Source: Dubosiella muris
Lineage (GTDB): Bacteria > Bacillota_I > Bacilli_A > Erysipelotrichales > Erysipelotrichaceae
DNA: 44,364 bases
Direction: 5' to 3'
Assembly (NCBI RefSeq): GCF_004793885.1
Contig: NZ_SRYG01000022.1
Span: forward strand, 1-44,364
Shown: piece by piece, positions 1-6,740 of the stretch
How the letters are laid out: each line of letters opens with the position of its first letter
How positions within the stretch are numbered: position 1 is the first letter of the stretch
Notes under the pieces: generated by a model
Databases searched by the model: none
Told to the model about the DNA's origin: nothing
What the model saw: the letters and a program-made list of their open reading frames with translations, nothing else
Translations under genes and position numbers: made by a program

Positions 1-16
1 CCGAGGACTTGATCAG
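1..16 (+). rRNA. 23S ribosomal RNA, 3' end only
   Basis: The first bases (ccgaggacttgatcag) match the conserved extreme 3' end of bacterial 23S rRNA, where a GAGGACTT-type sequence closes the molecule. A 5S rRNA gene follows about 86 bases later on the same strand, as in a normal rRNA operon. Only the tail lies in the window, so the exact mature end is approximate. Confidence 0.8.
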
Positions 17-102
17 AGCCCATGACTTGCCAAGACCAAGGGGTTGTGGAAAGAGGGAGAAGGCGTGTTTCTGGTTTTGAGAGATCGAACAAGAGAAGAG
101 AA

Positions 103-214
103 CGAGTGGCAAGAGCGGAGAGGAAATACCTGTCAAGCATGCCGAACACAGAAGTCAAGCTCTCGAGCGCCGAAGATAGTTGGCAAGACGCCTGCGAAAA
201 TAGGACGTTGCTCG
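103..214 (+). rRNA. rrf: 5S ribosomal RNA
   Basis: The block around 139-165 (GCCGAACACAGAAGTCAAGC) and the later AGCGCCGAAGATAGTTGG and TAGGACGTTGC segments are the standard conserved parts of 5S rRNA. The terminal helix forms between 103-110 (CGAGTGGC) and 207-214 (GTTGCTCG), eight pairs with GU pairs allowed, and sets the ends. The length of about 112 nt is normal. It is a structural RNA of the large subunit and the last gene of the rRNA operon. Any reading frame across it is meaningless. Confidence 0.93.
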
Positions 215-244
215 GCTCTTTTTTTTTATTTGGCAAACAAAAAA

Positions 245-272
245 GTGAAGCAAAGTGGTGCTTCACCTTTTT
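245..272 (+). terminator. rRNA operon terminator
   Basis: Perfect stem GTGAAGCA (245-252) / TGCTTCAC (259-266) with a 6-nt loop, followed by CTTTTTA. It lies 30 nt after the 5S gene. A T-run also directly follows the closing helix of 5S at about 216-227. Confidence 0.85.
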
Positions 273-291
273 ATCTCTGCATCATTGGGAT

Positions 292-320
292 AAAAAAGGA
301 ATAGAGCAATACTCTATTCC
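292..320 (-). terminator. Terminator of the serine operon
   Basis: Read on the minus strand: GGAATAGAG, loop TATTG, CTCTATTCC, then TTTTTTA. The 9-bp stem includes the stop codon of the last gene (314-316), so the terminator is built into the coding end. Confidence 0.85.
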
Positions 321-1096
321 GGAAGGAGGTCAAAATCTTTAGCAACATCTTTTGGATAATGCGCATCGCTTGCAGAAACGATGGCCACACCTTCTTTTTG
401 TAAAATGGAACGAAACGTTTCATTCAAGCCAACATCGGCATGGTGATAGCGATAATGGGCTCCGGTGTTGTCTTCCATTTTTACATGGTGTTCTTTGGCC
501 GTTTTCGCAAGATGTTGGTAAGTCGGGACGAGATCGTAGCCCGGATCGTAATTGTACATTTTGATCACGTCCGGATGACCGATTTGTGTAAACAAATCCG
601 ATTCAATCGCCGCTTGCAGTCGCTCGAAGTAACGACGGTAAATCGTGGACGGATCCTGTTTTTCCCAAAGAAGTTCTTTGGAGAACGCATCCATATCATA
701 TAAGAGACCGTCAATGGAATGCACGCTTCCAACGAGAAAATCGTACGGATAGGAGGATAAGGCACGACGAAGAAACTCTTCATTTTCCGGGCTGTAGCAT
801 ACTTCCAAACCAAATTTGACCGTAATCGGAAAGTCTTCCTTTTTCATTTCCTCAATCAAGGCTTGATACTCTCGAATGGAGTTAACTTGTTTTTTTTCGA
901 ACCATTGCTTTTGGACGTCGGCACTTTGGCAGACGCCTCGATACATGTCGCGAAATTCGAAAAAGCGATGGGTATGATCTAAAATATGTAATGTTGTGAT
1001 TCCCTGTTTTTGCGCACTTCGAACAAATTCCCAAACATATTCTTTTGTGAGCGGACCGTTTTCTAAATGAACATGGCCGTCTATATTATTTTTCAT
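314..1096 (-). CDS. PHP-domain phosphatase, histidinol-phosphatase-like
   Basis: A 260-residue protein of the PHP (polymerase and histidinol phosphatase) family. Metal-ligand candidates are visible: DGHVH (H8, H10), the DHTH segment (D40-H43), E98 in FGLEVCY, H126 in GSVHS, an IGHPD motif and DAH near the end (D244, H246). Relatives are metal-dependent phosphomonoesterases, classically HisK/HisJ-type histidinol phosphatases. I chose the ATG at 1096 because the protein then begins directly with the PHP motif; a longer frame to 1120 exists. The gene overlaps the end of serA by 11 nt, so the two are translationally coupled. No his genes are nearby, and its place in a ser operon suggests it may act on phosphoserine. 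The family call is strong; the substrate is open. Confidence 0.85.
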   Translation of the reverse strand: MKNNIDGHVHLENGPLTKEYVWEFVRSAQKQGITTLHILDHTHRFFEFRDMYRGVCQSADVQKQWFEKKQVNSIREYQALIEEMKKEDFPITVKFGLEVCYSPENEEFLRRALSSYPYDFLVGSVHSIDGLLYDMDAFSKELLWEKQDPSTIYRRYFERLQAAIESDLFTQIGHPDVIKMYNYDPGYDLVPTYQHLAKTAKEHHVKMEDNTGAHYRYHHADVGLNETFRSILQKEGVAIVSASDAHYPKDVAKDFDLLPE

Positions 1097-2249
1097 ACAC
1101 TTCCACACGATGGACGCCACTGATTTTTTTCATTTTCTCAATCGACTCTTTCGAGGCTTTGTGATCGAGATCCAAAATCGTATAGGCGATTTCTTTTTTT
1201 GACTTATTCAGCAAATTCTCAATGTTCGCATCCTCCTGCGCCAGGCAGTCTGTAATTTGCGAAATCATTTTCGGCTTGTTGTCGTGCATCACGCAAATCC
1301 GGTAGCTGCCGCTAAAAGGTGCCGACGCGTTTGGCATGTTGACCGAGTTGATAATGTTGCCGTTCATGAGATATTCCATTACTTCATCCGCCGCTTTGAT
1401 CGCGCAGTTTTCTTCCGATTCGTCGGTGCTGGCACCAAGATGCGGAATCGGGACTACGTTTGGATGGCTGGCCAAAAGCGGCGAAGGGAAGTCGGTCACG
1501 TAGACAGCGACCTTTCCGCTATTGAGCGCTTCCAGCATATCTTCATCATTGGCAAGACCGCCTCTGGCAAAGTTCAAAATCTTCACGCCATCTTTCATGA
1601 GAGCCAACGTGTCTTTGTTTATGGTGTTCTTCGTCGAATCCATCAAAGGCAGATGAAGCGTGATGTAATCGGCCGTGGAGAACAATTCTTTTTCATCCTT
1701 CACATGGTTGACCCATCGCGACATGCTCCACGCGTTGTCGACAGAAATATATGGATCGTATCCTTCGACTTGCATCCCGAAACGAAGAGCCAGATTGGCG
1801 ACTTGAATACCAATCGCGCCAAGGCCCACAACGCCGAGCGTTTTTCCGGTAATCTCGTTGCCGGCATATTTTTTCTTTTGTTTTTCCACATCTTTCGCCA
1901 AATTGTCGTTGTCGGCTTGCGTCTTGCACCATTCAATGCCGTGGTAAATATCGCGGCTAGCCAGAAGCAAGCCGGCAAAAACGAGCTCTTTTACGGCGTT
2001 GGAGTTGGCTCCGGGCGTGTTGAATACGACGATTCCTCGTTGGGTGCACGCATCCAAGTCGATGTTGTTCACACCCGCACCGGCTCGTGCGATCGCTTTT
2101 AGCGTATCTTTATAGTCCAAGTCGTGCAGGTTGGCGGAACGGACGATAATCGCGTCTTCCGCCTCGACATCCGTTCCGACTTCAAACTGGTCGTTAAAAC
2201 GATCCAGTCCTTTTTGAGCGATATTGTTGTAAAGTTTAATTTTATACAT
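1086..2249 (-). CDS. serA: D-3-phosphoglycerate dehydrogenase
   Basis: A 387-residue protein that oxidises 3-phosphoglycerate to 3-phosphohydroxypyruvate with NAD, the first committed step of serine synthesis. The D-isomer-specific 2-hydroxyacid dehydrogenase fold is clear: the NAD-binding GVVGLGAIG at 139-147, followed by GYDPY, then FARGG, which carries the catalytic Arg, and PHLGAST with the catalytic His. A C-terminal ACT domain (about residues 318-387, ICVMHDNKPKMISQIT) would be the serine-feedback site. This is the short type with an ACT domain and no intervening ASB domain. It lies 6 nt downstream of serC in the same operon and overlaps the PHP gene at its 3' end. Confidence 0.96.
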   Translation of the reverse strand: MYKIKLYNNIAQKGLDRFNDQFEVGTDVEAEDAIIVRSANLHDLDYKDTLKAIARAGAGVNNIDLDACTQRGIVVFNTPGANSNAVKELVFAGLLLASRDIYHGIEWCKTQADNDNLAKDVEKQKKKYAGNEITGKTLGVVGLGAIGIQVANLALRFGMQVEGYDPYISVDNAWSMSRWVNHVKDEKELFSTADYITLHLPLMDSTKNTINKDTLALMKDGVKILNFARGGLANDEDMLEALNSGKVAVYVTDFPSPLLASHPNVVPIPHLGASTDESEENCAIKAADEVMEYLMNGNIINSVNMPNASAPFSGSYRICVMHDNKPKMISQITDCLAQEDANIENLLNKSKKEIAYTILDLDHKASKESIEKMKKISGVHRVEVYEK

Positions 2250-2255
2250 AGCTTT

Positions 2256-3338
2256 TTATCCCTTCGTATTTTCGCTTTCGAATTTTTTCATAAAATCAAC
2301 GAGCGCTTCCACGCCTTCGACAGGCATCGCGTTGTAAATGCTGGCGCGCATACCGCCGACGCTGCGGTGACCTTTGATATTGACAAAACCCGCTTCTTTG
2401 GCTTCTTTCACAAATTTCGCATCCAGATCCTTATCGCCGGTGACAAACGGGACGTTCATATACGAGCGGTCTTCTTTGGCGACAGGATTGGAGTACAACG
2501 TGGACTGGTCGATGTAATCGTAAAGCAAAGCCGCTTTTTGATGGTTGATTTTTTCCATCGCCTCCAAACCGCCGATTTGCTCTTCCAGCCATTCAAAGAC
2601 AAGCCCGCACACGTAAATGCCGTAAGTTGGCGGCGTATTGTACATGGAGTTGTTGTCCGCGTAGGTTTTATAGTTGAGCATGCTTGGCAGCGCTTCGTTT
2701 TCCGTCAGCAAGTCTTTTCGAATGATGACCAAAGTCACGCCAGCCGGCCCGATGTTTTTTTGCGCGCCGGCAAAAATCAAATCGTACTGGCTGACATCGA
2801 CAGGCTCGCTCAAAATGCAGCTCGACATATCCGCCACCAAAAGCTTTCCGTCATGCGGAGGCAGCGTTTTATATTTTGTGCCGTAGATCGTGTTGTTTTC
2901 GCAAATGTAAACGTAATCGCTGTCCGGACTCAAATCCTCTTGCTTGATTTTTGGGATGTACGTAAAATTATCTTCCGCGCTGGAGGCGACAACATGGGTA
3001 TCGCCGAGCTTTTTATGTTCGGCAATCGCTTTTTTTGTCCATTGGCCTGTATTGATAATGTCCGCGCTGTGCTTCAATAAATTCATAGGAACCATTGAAA
3101 ACTGCAAAGAAGCCCCGCCTTGCAAAAACAAGATTTCGTAATCTTCAGGAATGTCCATTAAACGACGCAGCCTATCTTTCGCCGTATTCAAAATGTTTTC
3201 GAATTCACTGGATCGGTGGGACATCTCCATTACGCTCATCCCGCTTGAGTGAGCATCCAGCATTTCCTGGCTGGCCTTGTTTAAGACCCACTCAGGTAAA
3301 CAGGCCGGGCCTGCACTGAAATTGTAAACACGTGTCAT
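2256..3338 (-). CDS. serC: Phosphoserine aminotransferase
   Basis: A 360-residue PLP enzyme (class V aminotransferase fold) that converts 3-phosphohydroxypyruvate and glutamate to O-phosphoserine; it usually also serves pyridoxal-phosphate synthesis. The N-terminus YNFSAGPACLPEWVL is the family hallmark. The GGAS motif sits at 74-77 and the PLP-binding lysine is K194 in AQKNIGPAG. The length is standard. The start at 3338 is preceded on the minus strand by AAGGTG, about 6 nt upstream. It is the first gene of the serC-serA-PHP operon and has a good promoter about 50 nt upstream. A serB gene is not present in the window. Confidence 0.97.
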   Translation of the reverse strand: MTRVYNFSAGPACLPEWVLNKASQEMLDAHSSGMSVMEMSHRSSEFENILNTAKDRLRRLMDIPEDYEILFLQGGASLQFSMVPMNLLKHSADIINTGQWTKKAIAEHKKLGDTHVVASSAEDNFTYIPKIKQEDLSPDSDYVYICENNTIYGTKYKTLPPHDGKLLVADMSSCILSEPVDVSQYDLIFAGAQKNIGPAGVTLVIIRKDLLTENEALPSMLNYKTYADNNSMYNTPPTYGIYVCGLVFEWLEEQIGGLEAMEKINHQKAALLYDYIDQSTLYSNPVAKEDRSYMNVPFVTGDKDLDAKFVKEAKEAGFVNIKGHRSVGGMRASIYNAMPVEGVEALVDFMKKFESENTKG

Positions 3339-3389
3339 ATTTTTTCACCTTGGTGAACTGTATCCACCTTTCCTTTCATAATATTAATC

Positions 3390-3417
3390 ATTATACGATT
3401 CTTTCGAGAGATTGCAA
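3390..3417 (-). promoter_or_regulatory. Promoter of the serC operon
   Basis: On the minus strand, TTGCAA (-35, 3412-3417), a 16-nt spacer and a perfect TATAAT (-10, 3390-3395) lie upstream of serC. No riboswitch or attenuator is evident in the short leader. Confidence 0.8.
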
Positions 3418-3550
3418 GGGGATTCGTTCAAAAAATATAGGCAAATGTTTCTTGTCAATAAACAATCGTGGGAGAAAATGGTGAAAATTTAAGAAAATGG
3501 AATATTTTTGTTTCAATTCATTTCAAAGGATTTTCAGGGTTGCATCGCGT

Positions 3551-3579
3551 TTGCTTCCTCTTTCTGTTTCCCATATGAT
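3551..3579 (+). promoter_or_regulatory. Promoter of the small charged-protein gene
   Basis: TTGCTT (3551-3556), 17-nt spacer, TATGAT (3574-3579). A small hairpin (GAGTC/GACTC, about 3598-3611) lies in the leader. The rest of the 294-nt gap between serC and this gene holds the divergent serC promoter and otherwise A/T-rich sequence. Confidence 0.6.
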
Positions 3580-3632
3580 GGGATTAGAAGAATATAAGAG
3601 TCAGCAGACTCGCATACAAGGAGGACAATCAA

Positions 3633-3914
3633 ATGGCAGATTTTTTTAAAAAAGCAGCGGAAGACATTAAAGAAGGCTGGGAAGATTTGAAAGACGATGT
3701 AGAAAAGGAAGCGGCGAAAGTCAAAGCGGAACACGACGCCAAAGAAGCGGAACGCAATTTGAAAGACAGCGCTGAGAAAGCGAAAAAAGATTTGAAAAAT
3801 GGCGTAGAAGACGCGAAAAATCAGGCGGCCGCTACACTCAATGTCGCAAAAGACAAAGCGGGCGACGCGATTCAAGCCGTCAAGGACAAAGTCAGCGAAG
3901 CAACGAAAAAATAA
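3633..3914 (+). CDS. Small, highly charged amphipathic-helix protein (CsbD/YtxH/LEA-like)
   Basis: A 93-residue protein made almost entirely of Lys, Glu, Asp and Ala, with heptad-like 11-mer and 14-mer patterns (such as EDLKDDVEKEAAKVKAE and AKDKAGDAIQAVKDKVSE) predicting one long amphipathic helix or an intrinsically disordered chain. No signal peptide or membrane segment is present. Proteins of this kind, including CsbD, YtxH tails and bacterial LEA-like proteins, are stress-associated in Bacillota, but no specific family can be fixed by eye. The start is well supported by AAGGAGG, 9 nt upstream. It is a single-gene unit with its own promoter and strong terminator. Confidence 0.8.
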   Translation: MADFFKKAAEDIKEGWEDLKDDVEKEAAKVKAEHDAKEAERNLKDSAEKAKKDLKNGVEDAKNQAAATLNVAKDKAGDAIQAVKDKVSEATKK

Positions 3915-3928
3915 AGTGAAATAAAACA

Positions 3929-3979
3929 GAAAAAGCCGCAATGGCCGGATGTGAAACCGGACGCATCGCGGCTTTTTCG
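3929..3979 (+). terminator. Terminator after the small charged-protein gene
   Basis: GAAAAAGCCGC (3929-3939) pairs with GCGGCTTTTTC (3968-3978). The long loop can itself fold (GGCCGGAT...CCGGAC). The poly-T is part of the 3' arm, and the poly-A in the 5' arm makes it potentially bidirectional. Confidence 0.8.
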
Positions 3980-3987
3980 TTTCCAAT

Positions 3988-4013
3988 GAAAAAAAGCCTT
4001 GTTTCCAAGGCTT
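3988..4013 (-). terminator. Terminator of ssrA
   Basis: On the minus strand AAGCCTTG, loop GAAA, CAAGGCTT, then a run of T. It lies about 40 nt downstream of the tmRNA 3' end. Confidence 0.85.
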
Positions 4014-4052
4014 GAATATCGAAAATCCTTTCATCAAGGACGTTATTTACTT

Positions 4053-4435
4053 TGGTGGAGGTGAGGAGAATCGAACTCCTGTCTAAGCAAGGCTCCACGA
4101 TCCAACGTTTACAGCTTAGTCCATCTATATATCCTATGCGATCGGTGGACAGAACCAGCATAGGTTTTGATCTGCGTTTTTAGGAATAAGGAACAGATCC
4201 ACACTTATTCCGATCTTCTTTGTTTGACACGTGATCCGCTATAAGAAAGCAAACTCGCGGATCCGGGCTGCAAGACAAACTTAGTCTAAATTAGGCAGCA
4301 AAAGCCATGCTTTGGTTTGCACCAAATACATTAGCAATTCTAGTTTTAGCGTTTAAAATTAAGTGGTTTTAACGTGTTCCTTCACGGCTGTGGTTGGATC
4401 CAAACACTTACTTATCGAATGCCAAAAACACCCCC
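4053..4435 (-). ncRNA. ssrA: Transfer-messenger RNA (tmRNA)
   Basis: A 383-nt RNA on the minus strand. The 5' end GGGGGTG (4429-4435) pairs with CACCTCC before the terminal ACCA (complement of 4053-4063), making the Ala-type acceptor stem; the T-arm GGAGTTCGATTCTCC is present and CCA is encoded. The 5' end continues into the family-typical TTTTTGGCATTCGATAAG. The internal reading frame (4291-4320) gives GCA AAC CAA AGC ATG GCT TTT GCT GCC TAA, encoding the proteolysis tag ANQSMAFAA. With SmpB it rescues stalled ribosomes. smpB lies just upstream on the same strand. Confidence 0.96.
4291..4320 (-). other. tmRNA tag reading frame (ANQSMAFAA)
   Basis: Resume codon GCA is the complement of 4318-4320 and the stop TAA is the complement of 4291-4293. 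The decoded peptide is nine residues and ends in FAA, a hydrophobic-Ala-Ala degron of the kind read by ClpXP. Confidence 0.85.
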
Positions 4436-4469
4436 GTTCCGGATATTATACAGAATTCGCTCCGGAGTG

Positions 4470-4925
4470 TCAATATTTATATTTCATCGCTTTTTCGATT
4501 TCCCGTTTGGCGTCTTTCGCTTTTTGAGATTCCCGCTTGTCGTGAAGGTTTTTTCCTTTTGCCAGCGCGATCTCCATCTTCGCTAAGCCATGGGCGATAT
4601 ACATCTTCACCGGCACGATGGTATAGCCTTTGATCTTGACCGCCTGAGCCAGTTTTAAAATCTCGTTTTTGTGCAGCAGAAGCCGGCGCTCTCTTGTTTC
4701 GTCGTGATTGAAGCGATTGCCAAACTCATACGGTGAGATGTGCATTTCCTTGATATACGCCTGCTGGTTGTGAAAGGAAATATAGCTGTCTTTCATTTGC
4801 ACTTTGCCTTTGCGGATGCTTTTGATCTCGGTTCCTTTTAATTCGATGCCCGCCTCGTACCGGTCAAATAATTCATAGTCGTGCCGGGCTTTTTTGTTCT
4901 CGGCAATAGTCTTATAGGTACTCAT
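4470..4925 (-). CDS. smpB: SsrA-binding protein
   Basis: A 151-residue protein, normal for SmpB. It binds the tRNA-like domain of tmRNA and delivers it to stalled ribosomes. Family hallmarks are NKKARHDYELFDRYEAGIEL near the N-terminus, the GTEIKSIRKGKVQMKDSY segment, and the basic C-terminal tail KRESQKAKDAKREIEKAMK, which enters the mRNA channel. The start at 4925 is preceded by AGGAGG, 6 nt upstream. Only about 35 nt separates it from ssrA, so the protein and its RNA partner may share a transcript. The -10-like TAAAAT in its upstream region is weak. Confidence 0.97.
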   Translation of the reverse strand: MSTYKTIAENKKARHDYELFDRYEAGIELKGTEIKSIRKGKVQMKDSYISFHNQQAYIKEMHISPYEFGNRFNHDETRERRLLLHKNEILKLAQAVKIKGYTIVPVKMYIAHGLAKMEIALAKGKNLHDKRESQKAKDAKREIEKAMKYKY

Positions 4926-4970
4926 ATTCGCCTCCTGATGTTGTATGGGATAATTTTAACACATTTGGGC

Positions 4971-4998
4971 TTGATTTTTTTTTGATTTACGTTAAAAT
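4971..4998 (+). promoter_or_regulatory. Promoter of tRNA-Ala
   Basis: TTGATT (4971-4976), 16-nt spacer, TAAAAT (4993-4998), ending 12 nt before the mature tRNA. It overlaps the divergent upstream region of smpB. Confidence 0.65.
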
Positions 4999-5010
4999 AA
5001 TAACAGATGT

Positions 5011-5086
5011 GGGGTGTTAGCTCAGCTGGGAGAGCACCTGTTTTGCACGCAGGGGGTCAGGAGTTCGATCCTCCTACGCTCCACCA
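5011..5086 (+). tRNA. tRNA-Ala (UGC)
   Basis: Acceptor stem GGGGTGT/ACGCTCC (GU pairs allowed), anticodon loop TTTGCAC with anticodon TGC at 5044-5046, T-arm AGGAGTTCGATCCTCCT, discriminator A and encoded CCA (5084-5086). The length is 76 nt. Confidence 0.96.
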
Positions 5087-5100
5087 TTTGAAAACAGATC

Positions 5101-5138
5101 GAACACATTCGGATGAAAGAGTGTGTTCGTTTTTTTTT
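5101..5138 (+). terminator. Terminator of tRNA-Ala
   Basis: GAACACA (5101-5107) / TGTGTTC (5122-5128) followed by GTTTTTTTTT. Confidence 0.8.
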
Positions 5139-5197
5139 GTTTAAAAATCCATTTTTTCGACTTGTTTTTCCATCTGCGCGGATCTTTTCGCGATTCG

Positions 5198-5206
5198 TGC
5201 TAAAAT
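5198..5206 (+). promoter_or_regulatory. Extended -10 promoter element
   Basis: TGC (5198-5200) directly before TAAAAT (5201-5206) forms an extended -10. A good -35 at 17 nt is not visible. The predicted start is near 5213, at the head of the candidate ncRNA. Confidence 0.45.
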
Positions 5207-5212
5207 GAAAAT

Positions 5213-5520
5213 GTAAAAAGTGGTTAACACATAGAACGATCTATGTGGGTCGAACGACAATTCAGAAGTGTTCCCCGTCAACGAAAGACGATAAAATGGG
5301 CAAGACGGATCAAAAATACGCGAGCGAAACGGTGTATGAAATCAAGGTAGAACGAACGCGGAATGACAAGTAAATGGCATGACGACCGGTAAAGCGTCAA
5401 TCCAAAAGGACAGCAAAGAGATCCGATGCAGAAGGAACAAAGAGCGATGAAAATATGGTTTTGAAAAGTCGTTTGACAATAACAAAGAGGGCTTTCCGTG
5501 GTGAAAGCTCTTTCTTTTTA
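5213..5520 (+). ncRNA. Candidate structured non-coding RNA, family not identified
   Basis: About 300 nt between an extended -10 element and a strong terminator, with no ORF that has a ribosome site. A 7-bp hairpin lies near the 5' end (5228-5234 / 5241-5247). A 10-bp long-range helix, GTCGAACGAC (5249-5258) with GTCGTTTGAC (5468-5477, GU pairs allowed), would close about 210 nt of inner sequence. Inside, CGTC/GACG (about 5277-5290) and TGACG/CGTCA (5380-5384 / 5395-5399) can form. The inner sequence is A-rich between short GC arms, as in folded RNAs. I could not match it to RNase P RNA, SRP RNA or 6S RNA by their conserved segments. The length and Bacillota context would allow a family such as raiA, which I could not verify. 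Confidence 0.5.
5485..5520 (+). terminator. Terminator of the candidate ncRNA
   Basis: AAGAGGGCTTTC / GAAAGCTCTTT with loop CGTGGT, followed by CTTTTT. The stem has about 11 pairs including GU pairs and ends about 43 nt before the bcp start. Confidence 0.8.
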
Positions 5521-5562
5521 GACAAAAGATGGTAATATAGAGGAAATAAAGGAGAATATTCT

Positions 5563-6018
5563 ATGTTGGAAATAGGAAGCCCGGCACCGGATTTTACTTT
5601 GAAAGATCAGGACGGAAACGAAATCAAACTATCGAATTTGCGAGGGAAAAAGGTCATTTTGTATTTTTATCCAAAAGACAATACAAGTGGCTGCACGAAG
5701 CAGGCGTGCGCGTACATGGATTTGTATCCGCAGTTTACCCAAAAAGACGCAATCGTGCTCGGCGTTTCAAAAGACAGCGTGAGCTCGCATAAAAAATTTC
5801 AGGAAAAATACGGTTTTCCGTTCCCGCTGCTGTCGGATCCGGATCACGAAGTGATCGAAGCCTATGACGTATGGAAGGAAAAGTCCATGTACGGAAAAAA
5901 GTATATGGGCGTCGTTCGCAGCACGTATTTGATTGATGAAAATGGAATCATCGAAAAAGCGTTTGAGAAAGTGAAACCGGGCGAAGATCCGCAGCGCATG
6001 TTGAAAAGCATAGAATAA
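5563..6018 (+). CDS. bcp: Thiol peroxidase, Bcp-type peroxiredoxin
   Basis: A 151-residue cytoplasmic peroxiredoxin that reduces hydrogen peroxide and organic hydroperoxides using thioredoxin-type donors. The peroxidatic cysteine is C44 in the family motif PKDNTSGCTKQAC, and C49 five residues later is the resolving cysteine of the atypical two-Cys Bcp/PrxQ class. APDFTLKDQDG and the late TYLIDENGII segments are standard. The start is supported by AAAGGAG, 8 nt upstream. A TAATAT sequence at 5533-5538 may be its -10. It is followed closely (8 nt) by the cytidylate kinase-like gene, so the two are probably co-transcribed. Confidence 0.94.
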   Translation: MLEIGSPAPDFTLKDQDGNEIKLSNLRGKKVILYFYPKDNTSGCTKQACAYMDLYPQFTQKDAIVLGVSKDSVSSHKKFQEKYGFPFPLLSDPDHEVIEAYDVWKEKSMYGKKYMGVVRSTYLIDENGIIEKAFEKVKPGEDPQRMLKSIE

Positions 6019-6026
6019 AAGGGAGT

Positions 6027-6626
6027 ATGAATAAAATTATTACAATTTCCAGAGAATTTGGAAGCGGAGGCCGTGAAATTGGAAAGCGGCTGGCCGACGA
6101 ACTCGGATTCGCTTATTACGATCAGGAAATTATCAAAGAAATCTGCAAGGAAACGGGAATGCACGAAGGGTATGTCGAAGGGGTGGCGGAAAAAGCCATT
6201 TCGCTCATTTCCACGCAATTTGGACATACGTTTTACAATCAGCAGCAAATCGACGTTTTAGTGTCCCAGCAAAAGATCATTCAAGAGCTGGCATCCAAAG
6301 GAAACTGTGTCGTTGTCGGCCATGGCTGCGCGGAAATCCTGGCGGAACGCAATCCGTTCAGCATCTTCGTCTACGCCGATATGGAAGCGAAAATCAAACG
6401 TTGCCGGGCCAAAGGGCCGGAAGAGGAAAAACTCACGGAGAAAGAACTTGTCCGGAAAATCAAAGATGTGGATAAGAACCGGAAAAAAATTCATGAAATG
6501 ATCGCGCCGACCCGCTGGGGCGAGAAGGAAAACTACGATTTATGCGTCAACACGACAAACGTTGAAATCAAAAAAGTGATTCCTGGTCTGGCGATGTACG
6601 CGATGGAATATTTTGGAAACGAGTAA
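6027..6626 (+). CDS. Cytidylate kinase-like family protein
   Basis: A 199-residue P-loop kinase of the Cytidylate_kin2 type. It begins MNKIITISREFGSGGREIGKRLA, in which GSGGREIG replaces the canonical Walker A; the next block, YYDQEIIKEI, is also typical. The C-terminal half contains RCRAKG and a basic KDVDKNRKKI helix resembling the lid of CMP kinases. This family is common in Bacillota alongside a true cmk, and its substrate is not firmly known. The ribosome site GGGAG lies unusually close to the ATG, but the N-terminus fits the family exactly. It probably shares a transcript with bcp and has its own terminator. Confidence 0.88.
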   Translation: MNKIITISREFGSGGREIGKRLADELGFAYYDQEIIKEICKETGMHEGYVEGVAEKAISLISTQFGHTFYNQQQIDVLVSQQKIIQELASKGNCVVVGHGCAEILAERNPFSIFVYADMEAKIKRCRAKGPEEEKLTEKELVRKIKDVDKNRKKIHEMIAPTRWGEKENYDLCVNTTNVEIKKVIPGLAMYAMEYFGNE

Positions 6627-6633
6627 AAAGAAC

Positions 6634-6668
6634 GAAGAGGATGGCATTGCGCGCCATCTTCTTTTTTA
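6634..6668 (+). terminator. Terminator after the cytidylate kinase-like gene
   Basis: GAAGAGGATGGC (6634-6645) / GCCATCTTC (6653-6661) followed by TTTTTT. Confidence 0.85.
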
Positions 6669-6710
6669 TCGGAGGAAAAGAGAAGGGAATCCGGAAGCGG
6701 GCGCCTGCAC

Positions 6711-6735
6711 AAAAAAAGCAGGAAAGCCTGCTTTT
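6711..6735 (-). terminator. Terminator of the DUF5684 gene
   Basis: On the minus strand AAAAGCAGG, loop CTTT, CCTGC, then TTTTTTT, directly after the stop codon at 6741. Confidence 0.8.
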
Positions 6736-6740
6736 AGAAG

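Noticed and set aside
22-342. Open frames across the first 340 bases on the plus strand
   Set aside because: They cover the 23S tail, the 5S rRNA gene and the rRNA terminator; the proteins match nothing and are accidental.
3534-4037. A 167-residue minus-strand frame, rich in Phe and Arg
   Set aside because: It is the antisense of the Lys/Glu-rich gene at 3633-3914, which has a perfect ribosome site; the Phe-rich composition is the mirror of AAG/GAA codons.
4374-4633. Two plus-strand frames near 4374-4633
   Set aside because: They lie antisense to the tmRNA 5' part and smpB and lack ribosome sites.
5296-5373. A 25-codon frame inside the candidate ncRNA (starting MGKTDQKYASE)
   Set aside because: No ribosome site, no hydrophobic or other recognisable feature, and it lies within the proposed folded core; I cannot exclude a tiny peptide but do not support it.
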